Numbered from the stretch's first letter, positions 7,445 to 16,593 are shown. The stretch is 46,070 nucleotides of DNA from CAYPTY01 sp965659005 (GCA_965659005.1 CBFHVG010000061.1:1-46070), one strand, 5' to 3'. The notes: generated by a model not told the origin, from the letters alone. A program made the numbers and translations.

Positions 7445-8815
7445 GTGAAAGAATCTATCCGAATTGCATCGGGACAAGGCTTTTGGGGTGATCTCCCAAG
7501 TGCACCAGTCAATCAAGTAAAAAATGGCCCCATTGATTATCTGGTAATGGATTACCTTGCTGAGGTAACTATGTCCATCATGCAAAAACAACGCATGAGA
7601 AACCCTGACTGGGGATATGCCAGAGACATTGTTCAGGTGGTTGAACAAATTCTACCTGAAATCACTGAGAAAGGAATTAAAGTGATTACAAATGCTGGAG
7701 GGGTGAATCCGAATGCAGCTAAGGATGAAATTCTTAAAGTGGCTAAGCAAAATGGGTTTAATGATCTCAAAGTAGCGGTTGTTGATAATGATGACATCCT
7801 ACCTGTGATTGATGATTTAATCGCCGATGGTCACTCACTCAATAACATGGATGACGGTGAACCCATAACTACGGTTAAAGAGCAACTCCTAAGTGCGAAT
7901 ATCTATTTTGGGTGTAGACCTATTGTTGAAGCATTAGAACTGGGTGCAGACGTTATAATTACTGGTCGTGTGACAGACACAGGCCTGACACTTGCTCCAA
8001 TGGTATATGAATTCGGCTGGGATTTTGAAGATTACGACAAGATGGCTATTGGTACCATCGCCGGTCATATTATTGAATGTGGTGCTCAGGTAAGTGGTGG
8101 TAATTTCACTGACTGGGAAGATGTTGAGGACTTTACGAATATCGGTTTTCCAATTATTGAAGCTCACCCTGATGGTACATTCTACGTTACAAAACATGAG
8201 GGTACCGGTGGACTGGTAAATGAAATGACGGTTAAGGAACAATTGCTTTATGAAATCGGAGATCCAGCTTCTTATATCACTCCTGATGTAATTGCAGACT
8301 TTACATCAATTCATCTAGAGCATGGTGGCACTGATCGTGTTAAAGTATTTGGAATAACAGGTAAGCCGGATACGCCAACTTATAAGGTTTCTGCCTCTTA
8401 TAATGATGGATACAAATTATCAGCAACGCTGGTTTATTCCTGGCCTGATGCACTTAAAAAAGCCGTCAAAGGTGCTGAAATATTGGAAAAAAGAGCTGAA
8501 AACCTGGGTCTAGAGTTTGATGAATTTTATAAGGAATATGTTGGCTTTAATGGAACTACTGAATTCCCTCTGGAAGAATCATCATTTAATGAGGAGTATG
8601 ATGAAATTCAGATGAGAATTTCCGTTTCAGGGCAGAAAAAAGAAGACCTCAATAGATTTGGAATGGAAATAGCACCCCTCATTTTAACCGGTCCAAGTGG
8701 GGTAACCGGTTTCGCAGGAGGTAGACCAAAAGCCAGTGAAATTGTAGCTTATTGGCCAGCTTTATTGGATAAAAAAGCAGTAAAACCTCGGGTAACCGTT
8801 TACGGAGTAAACTAA
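7445..8815 (+). CDS. AtuA/DUF1446 family protein
   Basis: About 456 residues from a GTG at 7445. An in-frame upstream start at 7409 adds residues with no family resemblance. The family pattern is clear: IRIASGQGFWGD near the start, YLVMDYLAEVTMSIM, ITNAGGVNP, ADVIITGRVTDTGLTL and the C-terminal PSGVTGFAGGRPK segment. AtuA is named after acyclic terpene utilisation in Pseudomonas, but the biochemical activity of the family is uncertain and most members are not linked to terpenes. No atuC/atuF carboxylase, acyl-CoA dehydrogenase or hydratase gene is nearby. The next gene, a flavoprotein oxidoreductase, starts 26 bases downstream. Confidence 0.85.
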   Translation: MKESIRIASGQGFWGDLPSAPVNQVKNGPIDYLVMDYLAEVTMSIMQKQRMRNPDWGYARDIVQVVEQILPEITEKGIKVITNAGGVNPNAAKDEILKVAKQNGFNDLKVAVVDNDDILPVIDDLIADGHSLNNMDDGEPITTVKEQLLSANIYFGCRPIVEALELGADVIITGRVTDTGLTLAPMVYEFGWDFEDYDKMAIGTIAGHIIECGAQVSGGNFTDWEDVEDFTNIGFPIIEAHPDGTFYVTKHEGTGGLVNEMTVKEQLLYEIGDPASYITPDVIADFTSIHLEHGGTDRVKVFGITGKPDTPTYKVSASYNDGYKLSATLVYSWPDALKKAVKGAEILEKRAENLGLEFDEFYKEYVGFNGTTEFPLEESSFNEEYDEIQMRISVSGQKKEDLNRFGMEIAPLILTGPSGVTGFAGGRPKASEIVAYWPALLDKKAVKPRVTVYGVN

Positions 8816-8841
8816 ATTTAAAAACAGATATCTCTAAAGAC

Positions 8842-9864
8842 ATGAGAATAGCAATAATCGGAGCAGGAATTTCGGGACTAACAGCTGGTAGAGTATTGGC
8901 AAAAGCCGGACATGAAGTTGTTGTATTTGAGAAGAGTAAAGGGTTTGGAGGCAGACTATCTACAAGGTATGCTGGTGATGATATGGCCATGAAACTTGAT
9001 CATGGGGTTCCTTATCTGGAGGGAGAGTCTAATGAATTCAACGAGTTTCTTTTGGAATTATTGAATGCAGATATCACCAAGCCATGGTCACCAAACATGA
9101 AACTTTATCAAAAGGGTAAGTTTTATGAAATGCACCATACTACTCCCATGGCTGTTGCGAAAAATGGCATGAACACCATCGGTAGATATCTATCGAGAAT
9201 GGTAGATGTCAGGTTAGGAAGCAGGGTAGGTGGTTTAACATACATTGGCCACGATAGAAGTAAAAAACGTGCATGGATGCTTAATCTTGAAAGTTCCGAT
9301 ACTTATGAGGCTGATGCAGTTATAATTTCTACGCCATCAAAACAGGCTTATTCTGTACTAAGTACAACAATTGATGAAGTTTCAACTCTTAAAATAGTAA
9401 GAGAGATTGATGAGGTAGAATACAGCCCATCTTTCGTACTTATGGTTGGCTATTCAGAAATACAAGATCTGGACTGGGATGTACTCCAGGTTCAGGACTC
9501 AGATATTAGCTGGATTTCACACGAGAATTCGAAAAGAGAACTAGACCAGCAGTGTCTGGTTATCCAATCAAGTGAAGAATTCGCCCTAAAGCATTTAGAA
9601 AGTGACAAAAATTTTGTTGAACATGAGCTAAAAGATAGACTAGGTGAAATACTCGGTGGATGGGCAGCAAAGCCACAATGGTCACAGGTTCATTTTTGGA
9701 GATATAAAGAGGCAATCAATCCATTGAATGTTCCATATATTGATTTAAATGAAATGGAAAAGCCCCTGGCTGTTGTTGGGAGTTATATGAACGGCAATAC
9801 AGTTGAGTCAGCATATTTGTCTGGATTAAGACTAGCTGAAAAATGGCTGGAAAGTCTGGCCTGA
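8842..9864 (+). CDS. Renalase-like FAD-dependent amine oxidase/NAD(P)-binding protein
   Basis: 340 residues. It begins with a Rossmann dinucleotide-binding motif (IAIIGAGISGLTAGRVL) and the FAD-contacting segment VVFEKSKGFGGRLSTR. The C-terminal FAD element is PLAVVGSYMNGNTVESAYLSG. Length and the GGRLSTR signature fit bacterial renalase-like proteins, which oxidise dihydronicotinamide isomers or amines. The true substrate cannot be inferred. Most likely cytoplasmic, as no signal peptide is visible. It follows the AtuA-like gene closely. An intercistronic 8-bp hairpin (9870-9890, CTCTTTGC/GCAGAGAG) without a T-run separates it from the ABC gene. Confidence 0.85.
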   Translation: MRIAIIGAGISGLTAGRVLAKAGHEVVVFEKSKGFGGRLSTRYAGDDMAMKLDHGVPYLEGESNEFNEFLLELLNADITKPWSPNMKLYQKGKFYEMHHTTPMAVAKNGMNTIGRYLSRMVDVRLGSRVGGLTYIGHDRSKKRAWMLNLESSDTYEADAVIISTPSKQAYSVLSTTIDEVSTLKIVREIDEVEYSPSFVLMVGYSEIQDLDWDVLQVQDSDISWISHENSKRELDQQCLVIQSSEEFALKHLESDKNFVEHELKDRLGEILGGWAAKPQWSQVHFWRYKEAINPLNVPYIDLNEMEKPLAVVGSYMNGNTVESAYLSGLRLAEKWLESLA

Positions 9865-9911
9865 TTTCCCTCTTTGCAATTGGCAGAGAGTAAATAAAAA
9901 GAGGAAAAGCC

Positions 9912-11714
9912 TTGAAAGGCTTAAGAGAACTAAATAAATATTTAAAAAAGTATAGGCTCACTATACTTCTGGGTACACTCTTTCTTACCGGAGCTAATTT
10001 CTTCCTTGTTTGGATTCCTGTATTAATTAGACAAACAATGGATGAGGTTGAATATCTCATCACATCAAACGCAGAAATTTCATCAAACTTGATTGTCGTG
10101 TTGTTTAATAGCGATGCAGGATGGATTCTGGCGAAGAACTCACTTGTACTTCTTGGAACCGTTCTTATGTATGGGATTTTGCTTTTTGCTACCCGCCAAA
10201 CCATTATAGTTACATCAAGAAAAGTTGAGTTCGATATACGGAATGATATCGTAAAAAAACTTATGCAGCTTCCACAAAGGTTTTATAAGACATATTCATC
10301 AGGAGAAGTCTATGTCAGAGCAACAGAAGATGTAAATAAGGTTAGGGAATATTATGGCCCGGTAATTATGTATTCCATAAATACGGTAACCAGAGCTGCC
10401 TTTGTGTTAACCATGATGTATCTAGTAAATGCAGATCTGATGATATGGGCACTCATTCCATTACCATTTCTATCTGCTTTTGCTTACTGGATTACAGGAT
10501 ATATTCACAAGCACTCAATCATTATACAGGAACAATACTCTGTACTTGCGGGTAAAGCTCAGGAAACCTTTAATTCTATACGTCTCATAAAATCTTTCAA
10601 CCGGGAGGATTATGAGCAGACTCGTTTCGAAGAAGAATCAGAGTCGTATAGAAAAAAGAAGCTTAGACTAGATATGATCGAATCTATGTTTCACCCAACC
10701 TTGAACTTCATGATTGGTATTTCCCTGATTATTGTGATCTGGAAGTGTGGAGCAATGGTTATTGCAGGAAGCCTCACCGTAGGTAACATTGCAGAGTTTT
10801 TGATTTATGTGGCCTATCTGATCTGGCCAGTTGCTGCTTTGGGTTATACCATGAATCGTTTTCAGAAATCATTGGCATCTTGGAATAGAATCAAAGAGAT
10901 ACTTGATTATGAGTCGCATCTGGATTCAGATACTAAACTCATTGACTCTGGTATAAAGGAAATTGAAGGAAATATTACACTCAATAATGTTTCTTTTAGA
11001 TATCCCGATAGTGAAATAGATGTTCTGAATGAAATCAGTATGGAAATTAAAGCCGGTCAAACTGTGGCTATTGTGGGCAGAACCGGATCCGGTAAGACAT
11101 CCCTAATACAATTATTGCCTAGGTTATTTGATGCCACATCAGGCCAGATATTTATAGATGGTAAACCTATTGAACAAGTACCGGTTGATGTACTTAGAAA
11201 AAATATTGGTGTAGTTACTCAGGATACATTTTTATTCTCAGATACTATAGGTGAGAACATTGCCTTTGGTGTGGAAAATGCTTCCCAGGATCAAATTGAA
11301 ACAGCAGCTGAACATGCTCAGGTCAAAGAGAATATTTTGGATTTTGAGAAAAATTTTCAGACTATTCTTGGAGAACGGGGAATAACTCTCTCTGGTGGTC
11401 AAAAACAAAGAACGGCTATAGCAAGAGCTTTAATTAAAGACCCTAAAATCCTGATTCTCGATGATTCCTTAAGTGCAGTAGACACTAAGACCGAGGATGC
11501 AATATTAAGTCAATTAAAAAAAGATGACGGCCGGCGGACAACAATAATGATTAGCCATCGTATTTCAACAATTAAGAACGCTGATTATATCTACTATTTA
11601 GAAGACGGAAAAATTCTGGAACAGGGTAACCATGAAGGACTTATTCAGCAAGATGGCCATTATAGTGCCATGTATAACAAACAATTACTAGAACAAGAAC
11701 TAGCAAAAATATAA
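9912..11714 (+). CDS. ABC exporter half-transporter, degenerate-site subunit (MdlA/TM287-like)
   Basis: 600 residues: six-helix ABC membrane domain (about 15-310) and ATPase domain (about 350-590). Walker A is GRTGSGKT (389-396) and the signature is LSGGQ (493-497). Walker B ends LILDDS, so the catalytic glutamate position (518) is aspartate, as in TM287 and MdlA. The H-loop ISHR is intact. With the second ABC gene at 13129 it should form a heterodimer with one active and one degenerate ATP site. The TTG start at 9912 is supported by GAGG seven bases upstream. The substrate is unknown; relatives export lipids or drugs. Confidence 0.9.
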   Translation: MKGLRELNKYLKKYRLTILLGTLFLTGANFFLVWIPVLIRQTMDEVEYLITSNAEISSNLIVVLFNSDAGWILAKNSLVLLGTVLMYGILLFATRQTIIVTSRKVEFDIRNDIVKKLMQLPQRFYKTYSSGEVYVRATEDVNKVREYYGPVIMYSINTVTRAAFVLTMMYLVNADLMIWALIPLPFLSAFAYWITGYIHKHSIIIQEQYSVLAGKAQETFNSIRLIKSFNREDYEQTRFEEESESYRKKKLRLDMIESMFHPTLNFMIGISLIIVIWKCGAMVIAGSLTVGNIAEFLIYVAYLIWPVAALGYTMNRFQKSLASWNRIKEILDYESHLDSDTKLIDSGIKEIEGNITLNNVSFRYPDSEIDVLNEISMEIKAGQTVAIVGRTGSGKTSLIQLLPRLFDATSGQIFIDGKPIEQVPVDVLRKNIGVVTQDTFLFSDTIGENIAFGVENASQDQIETAAEHAQVKENILDFEKNFQTILGERGITLSGGQKQRTAIARALIKDPKILILDDSLSAVDTKTEDAILSQLKKDDGRRTTIMISHRISTIKNADYIYYLEDGKILEQGNHEGLIQQDGHYSAMYNKQLLEQELAKI

Positions 11715-11767
11715 ATATCAAACCGGGGTTCATTGTTTGAAAGCAACACCCCAAATGGGAGACTAAA

Positions 11768-13114
11768 ATGATTATTGTACCATTAGGAATAGCATCAGCC
11801 ACTCCTACAGCTCATCGGCACCTACCATCAGTGGCTTTATGGCGAGAAGGAAACGTATTCTTATTTGATTGTGGAGAAAACGCACAGATGAGATTACTTC
11901 AGGCAGGCATTAAAAGATCAAAAATTGACAGTATTTTTATTTCACATTTTGATACTGATCACTTTTCAGGACTATTGGGATTACTGTCAACGCTTCAACT
12001 ACAGCGTCGTGAAAAAGAGCTAACTATCGTTGGCCCCAAAGGAATTAAAGAGTTTGTAGAATGGAATACTTCATTTATTAAACTTGAACTGGCTTTTGAT
12101 GTTAAGTTTGTTGAAATCGAGGAAGGAACAGATCATCAGGTAGTTGTTGACAGAGATGATTTCTTCGTTGAGGCACGTGCCCTAAAACACAGAAAATATT
12201 GTGTTGGTTACCGTTTTCAGGAAAAAGATAAACCAGGTAAAGTAGATGCTGAAAAAGCACAAACTCTTGGCGTTACAGAAGATAGTCAGTTTAAAGCACT
12301 TAAAGCTGGCGAAGATGTAACACTGGAAAATGGTACTGTTATTCAATCTTATGAAGTAGTGGGGCATCCACGCCCAGGTGACAGTTTTGCTTATGTAACT
12401 GATACTGAGTATTGCCCTAATTCAGTGAAACTGGCAATGAATACAAACATTCTATACCACGAAGCTACATTCAGTAGTACACTTGCAGATAAAGCTAAGG
12501 AAACAGGACATTCTACAGCAAAGGATGCAGCCCGTGTTGCAACTGAAGCTCAAACAAAATTACTGATAATCGGCCATTTCTCGGCAAGGTATACAAACCC
12601 ACACGTGCTTCTGAAAGAAGCCAGAGAAGGTTTCTTCCCAACCTGGCTTGCTACGGAACTGAGACCGGTATTTACAGATCCGGCTCACGAAAAAGGTATT
12701 ATCAAAGCTAAAGTCCAGATTTATGAGGCAAAAGATCCGGACAAAAAGCCTTCGTCAAGAGATAATAGAGGCGGTCGTGGCAGATACGATAAACGAGGCG
12801 GCGGCGGAAGAGGTCGAGGCGGTCATGATAATCGTGGCGGCGGCGGTAAACGTTTCCGTTCAAGAAGAGATGATCGAGATGGCCAAAGTAGTGGAGGTCA
12901 AAGACGATCCTATAACCGAGATGATCGTGGTGGTAATAGAGATTCTAATTATAAACGGGATGATCGAGGTGGAAGAGATTCCGGATATAATCGCGATCGA
13001 AACTATGATCGAAATCGTTCAGACGACAGAAATAGAGACAGAGGTGAAAGCGGAGAACGTAAGCCGAAAATTATTACCCCAAGAACTCCATTTGACGACT
13101 TTAACCGATTTTAG
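11768..13114 (+). CDS. rnz: RNase Z-like metallo-beta-lactamase protein with long RGG-rich tail
   Basis: 448 residues, much longer than a typical ~310-residue RNase Z. Residues 1-325 are the RNase Z (ElaC) type beta-lactamase fold: PLGIASATPT, FDCGENAQMRLLQAG, later AYVTDTEY and LLIIGHFSARY. RNase Z matures tRNA 3' ends. The metal motif, normally HxHxDH, reads H60-F-D62-T-D64-H65, so the second histidine is aspartate. Residues about 328-448 are a low-complexity tail with six RGG motifs and many RD/DR pairs, ending TPRTPFDDFNRF. RGG tails elsewhere bind RNA or promote condensation. GGGAG upstream of the ATG is a fair ribosome site. It lies between two ABC subunit genes. Confidence 0.85.
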   Translation: MIIVPLGIASATPTAHRHLPSVALWREGNVFLFDCGENAQMRLLQAGIKRSKIDSIFISHFDTDHFSGLLGLLSTLQLQRREKELTIVGPKGIKEFVEWNTSFIKLELAFDVKFVEIEEGTDHQVVVDRDDFFVEARALKHRKYCVGYRFQEKDKPGKVDAEKAQTLGVTEDSQFKALKAGEDVTLENGTVIQSYEVVGHPRPGDSFAYVTDTEYCPNSVKLAMNTNILYHEATFSSTLADKAKETGHSTAKDAARVATEAQTKLLIIGHFSARYTNPHVLLKEAREGFFPTWLATELRPVFTDPAHEKGIIKAKVQIYEAKDPDKKPSSRDNRGGRGRYDKRGGGGRGRGGHDNRGGGGKRFRSRRDDRDGQSSGGQRRSYNRDDRGGNRDSNYKRDDRGGRDSGYNRDRNYDRNRSDDRNRDRGESGERKPKIITPRTPFDDFNRF

Positions 13115-13128
13115 TCATTGATCATTAA

Positions 13129-14901
13129 ATGAGTGAGAAAAAACTAAAAGCCGTCGATCGAACCCTGATTCGGCGGCTTTACTTTTTTATTGAACCCTAC
13201 AAATGGTTTGTCCTCCTTGCCATAGCTCTCACTCTGGCAGCATCATTCCTGGGTACTGTTCGTCCTAGACTTATACAGATAGCCGTAGATGAATATATCT
13301 CAATAGGTGACTTTGATGGCTTAATGAAGATAATTCTTCTTCTGGTTGTAGCACTTGCAGGTGAGTATTTGGTGCTGGTTGTTAATACTTATCTGACAAG
13401 GTGGTTTGGGCAGGGGACATTATTCAGTCTGAGAAATAAAGTATTCGAAAAGATTAAATCACTTCATGTTCAATTTTTTGATAAGAATCCTGTTGGACGC
13501 TTAATCACTCGTTCAACAAGTGATATTGAAGCATTAAGTGAGATTCTCTCTGATGGCGTTGTGAACATTATCGGTGATTCATTCAGAATCATTTTTATAC
13601 TGGCTTTCATGTTTTCAATGAATTGGGAGCTCACTATTATCACCATTATTGTTCTGCCAATTCTCTTTTATGCCACTTTTTGGTTTAAGAACAAAGTGAG
13701 AATCTCTTTTCTGGAAGTAAGAGACCAGATTGCTCGTCTGAATTCATTTGTTCAGGAACACATTAATGGGATTGATGTGGTTCAACTATTCAATAGGGAG
13801 AAAAAAGAATTACAAAAGTTTGAAGAGATTAATGCTAAGCACAGAAAAGCCCATATTGAGACGATATTCTATTTTGCCATTTTCTTCCCAATTGTAGAAA
13901 TCATTGCAAGTCTAGCAATGGCATTAGTAGTATGGTATGGTGGTGGCAGGGCGCTGATGGATGGGGTTACTTTTGGAGTTTTATTAGCATTCATTCAGTA
14001 TGCCAGACAGTTTTTTATGCCAATCAGAGGTTTGTCTGAAAAGTTTAATACTCTTCAATCTGCTCTTGCTTCGAGTGAACGGATTTTCGGAATTTTAGAT
14101 GTCAAAAATGAAATTCAGAATACAAAGAACCCAATAGAAATAAAGAACCCACAAGGTGTTATCGAATTTAAGAATGTTTGGTTCAGGTATAATGAAAATG
14201 AAGATTATGTTTTAAAAGATGTTAGTTTTAAAGCTGAAAAGGGAGAGAAGATTGCCATAGTCGGAGCAACCGGCGCAGGTAAAACTACCATCATCAATTT
14301 ACTCTTTAGATTCTATGATATAGAAAAAGGAAGTATCACACTTGATGGTATTGATATAAGAGATATAGATTTGAAGGAGCTAAGATCTCACTTTGGTCTG
14401 GTACTGCAGGATAACACTCTATTTTCTGGGTCTATTTTAAAAAATATCACCCTTGGAAATGAAGATATTAGTAGAGAAGAAGTTATAGAAGCAGCACATC
14501 GTGTGGAGGCAAATCGTTTCATTGAAAAACTTCCTGACACCTATGATTATGAGTTAAAAGAGAGAGGCTCATCACTTTCAATGGGACAAAGACAGTTGAT
14601 CTGCTTTGTTCGTGCCATGGTTTATAATCCAGAAATTTTGATATTGGATGAAGCTACTTCAAATGTGGATTCTGAAACAGAAGAACTTGTGAATAGGTCA
14701 ATTGAAAAAGTGATGATGGGTCGAACCTCAATCGTAATTGCTCATCGATTATCTACCATTCAGCATGCCGATACTATTCTTGTGATGCATAAGGGTGAAA
14801 TAAGGGAAATGGGTTCACACCAACAGCTCATCAAAGTGGAAGATGGCCTATATCGTAAACTCTATGAGCTTCAGTACAAAGATCAGGCTATTTACGGCTA
14901 A
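13129..14901 (+). CDS. ABC exporter half-transporter, catalytic-site subunit (MdlB/TM288-like)
   Basis: 590 residues: six-helix membrane domain (about 20-315) and ATPase domain (about 345-585). Walker A GATGAGKT (379-386) and Walker B LILDEA with catalytic E508 are canonical, but the signature is LSMGQ (483-487) instead of LSGGQ, matching TM288 (LSQGQ). Together with the 9912 gene product this predicts one complete ATP site (this Walker A/B plus the partner LSGGQ) and one degenerate site. It starts 14 bases after the RNase Z-like gene and its 3' end overlaps the convergent btaB-like gene by 14 bases. Confidence 0.92.
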   Translation: MSEKKLKAVDRTLIRRLYFFIEPYKWFVLLAIALTLAASFLGTVRPRLIQIAVDEYISIGDFDGLMKIILLLVVALAGEYLVLVVNTYLTRWFGQGTLFSLRNKVFEKIKSLHVQFFDKNPVGRLITRSTSDIEALSEILSDGVVNIIGDSFRIIFILAFMFSMNWELTIITIIVLPILFYATFWFKNKVRISFLEVRDQIARLNSFVQEHINGIDVVQLFNREKKELQKFEEINAKHRKAHIETIFYFAIFFPIVEIIASLAMALVVWYGGGRALMDGVTFGVLLAFIQYARQFFMPIRGLSEKFNTLQSALASSERIFGILDVKNEIQNTKNPIEIKNPQGVIEFKNVWFRYNENEDYVLKDVSFKAEKGEKIAIVGATGAGKTTIINLLFRFYDIEKGSITLDGIDIRDIDLKELRSHFGLVLQDNTLFSGSILKNITLGNEDISREEVIEAAHRVEANRFIEKLPDTYDYELKERGSSLSMGQRQLICFVRAMVYNPEILILDEATSNVDSETEELVNRSIEKVMMGRTSIVIAHRLSTIQHADTILVMHKGEIREMGSHQQLIKVEDGLYRKLYELQYKDQAIYG

Positions 14902-15487
14902 TCATAAGCCGATAAGTCCAAAGCTTTGAATAAGCTTGATTCTTGATATCTGTTATTAACTCAAAACTGTCAGATATCGAATTGAAAATGGGATCCCCAA
15001 ACTCTACATGATTGGCATACATCCATGTCTCAAACCATCTCATAGCTGTATCTGAAAAATCAATTACAGCAAGTATCCCATCTTTTTTTAAGTGTTTTTT
15101 AATTGCCTCAAGTGCAGTTTGAGGATTTTTCATCATTGTAAGTGAGTATGAACAGACAATGAGATGGAAATGATTTTCAGGAAACAGCTCAGAACTGTAT
15201 TTAGTGTTCAGTAATTGAATAGAAGATTCTGTTGATATTTTTTTTCGAAAACGACTAAGCATATCATTAGAGACATCCACTCCTGTTAGCTCTGCTTCTG
15301 TATACATTTTTGATAATTTCATCAGGTGATAACCTGTGCCACAACCTACATCCAGAATCTTGGCTTGTTGAGGTAATTCCGGCAGATTGTTTAGTAAGTC
15401 ATTTCTTCCAAACAGAAAACTCCAGCGTGTTAGATCATAAACTGAAGCATGGTATTTGTAATACGATTCTAAGTCGGTAGTAATCAT
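14888..15487 (-). CDS. btaB: BtaB-like SAM-dependent N-methyltransferase (betaine lipid synthesis)
   Basis: 199 residues, class I methyltransferase fold with motif I DVGCGTGYHLMKLS and acidic motif II residue in LTGVDVSNDM. The N-terminal YDLTRWSFLFGRNDL segment resembles BtaB-type enzymes, which add three methyl groups to diacylglyceryl-homoserine to make the betaine lipid DGTS. Its start overlaps the stop of the BtaA-like gene as ATGA (15484-15487), so the two are almost certainly coupled. Without the neighbour it would only be a generic methyltransferase; the pairing gives the assignment. Its 3' end overlaps the ABC gene by 14 bases. Confidence 0.78.
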   Translation of the reverse strand: MITTDLESYYKYHASVYDLTRWSFLFGRNDLLNNLPELPQQAKILDVGCGTGYHLMKLSKMYTEAELTGVDVSNDMLSRFRKKISTESSIQLLNTKYSSELFPENHFHLIVCSYSLTMMKNPQTALEAIKKHLKKDGILAVIDFSDTAMRWFETWMYANHVEFGDPIFNSISDSFELITDIKNQAYSKLWTYRLMISRK

Positions 15488-16593
15488 TTTAGAATAGCTA
15501 ATTGAGTGCTGCCGTAAGTACCAACTCGATCGAGCTTATGAAGTTTATTGGTAATGTCATCTACGAAGTAAAAATGGTCTTCAACAAAAGAGGGTAGAAA
15601 ATCTCTGTGTTTATGCACACTTCGAAATAAAACTTTAGCCCCACATTCGGCATGATCCAATATTAGTTTCCAGAGCTTGATAATTGAATCGGAATCATTG
15701 ACCCAGTCCATGTGATCTAATAGAACGAAATGCGAATAGGATTCATCAGTTGAAATTAAATGATCAACCAAGCTTTTTGAATGTGTATTCACCTTGTGAA
15801 GCCTGTCTTTTATATCGTGATAAAAGGAGGATTTTAAATAATTTGGTTTAGCATTTCTGGAATAAGAACCATAAAAATAGACCTGCCAGAAATAGTTATC
15901 AGCTGCAAGCGTATTGGTAAATACACTCCTAAGCGCATCCTTCAGGTAATTGAGTATACCTTTTCCTTTTCTTGCACCATTGTATTGAAATTTGGGAATA
16001 CCCAGAAAAGGAGCCCCATAACCAGAATTGAACATTAATGACAATTTATCGTCCCAGATTCTGTCCTCAATTCTATTGTAGTGTTCAATCTGATAATCCA
16101 AATCTGTGAATGAAAACAGTTCATCGATTTCATCCATCAATTTATTTCGTTTTAGATGTTGGTTTAACAGCCTTGAAAAGAATCCAGTTGTACCTTTTTG
16201 ATATATACTTCTTTGTTGATTTCTTAACAAAAACTTGCTTAAAAATTTGGCTTCATTCTGTTCTAAACCATCGAATAATATATTCAATGTATCTCGTTCA
16301 GCAGCATTCCCATTACTGAATATTTCTTCAAGCAATTCAAACTGATTGTTTAAGTATAACTGCTTTTTGAAGTTAAAGAGGCCATTTTGTCTGAAATTAA
16401 GATCAACAGTATCAATCTTTTCAGGGTCATCGATAAGATAATCCAGACAATTATCGCCGGCTCCGGTGATCATGAGAAGCTTAGTCTCATTATTAATATT
16501 CAGGAGCTTTCGATCAATACGAGGATCTTCCCAGCTTGTATTATAAATCAGGTAATTCCGATGAAAAAAAGAAAACAATAATCGATTTAGCAC
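15484..16593 (-). CDS. btaA: BtaA/DUF3419 family: SAM:diacylglycerol 3-amino-3-carboxypropyl transferase
   Basis: 369 residues, somewhat shorter than the ~400-residue proteobacterial BtaA. DUF3419 features are clear: IYNTSWEDPRIDRKLL near the N-terminus, the SAM-binding strand and loop LLMITGAGDNCLDYL, then IDTVDLNFRQ, and a late FVLLDHMDWVND segment. BtaA moves the 3-amino-3-carboxypropyl group of SAM to diacylglycerol, giving diacylglyceryl-homoserine, at the inner membrane. The coupled downstream methyltransferase completes DGTS. Betaine lipids commonly replace phospholipids under phosphate limitation; I see no clear Pho box upstream. Confidence 0.82.
   Translation of the reverse strand: MLNRLLFSFFHRNYLIYNTSWEDPRIDRKLLNINNETKLLMITGAGDNCLDYLIDDPEKIDTVDLNFRQNGLFNFKKQLYLNNQFELLEEIFSNGNAAERDTLNILFDGLEQNEAKFLSKFLLRNQQRSIYQKGTTGFFSRLLNQHLKRNKLMDEIDELFSFTDLDYQIEHYNRIEDRIWDDKLSLMFNSGYGAPFLGIPKFQYNGARKGKGILNYLKDALRSVFTNTLAADNYFWQVYFYGSYSRNAKPNYLKSSFYHDIKDRLHKVNTHSKSLVDHLISTDESYSHFVLLDHMDWVNDSDSIIKLWKLILDHAECGAKVLFRSVHKHRDFLPSFVEDHFYFVDDITNKLHKLDRVGTYGSTQLAILK

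Noticed and set aside
7334..7648. Minus-strand frame across the AtuA-like gene start
   Set aside because: It overlaps the strongly conserved AtuA coding region and the terminator; no recognisable protein features.
12900..13060. Possible tandem DNA repeat or CRISPR-like spacing in the RGG region
   Set aside because: The repeats are imperfect, in frame and coding (DDRGG units); there are no regular spacers.
12723..13121. Long plus-strand reading frame overlapping the RGG tail of the RNase Z-like gene
   Set aside because: It is an alternate-frame reading of repetitive GA-rich coding DNA, with a composition (Ile/Glu/Val runs) unlike a folded protein; the other frame continues the upstream conserved gene without interruption.
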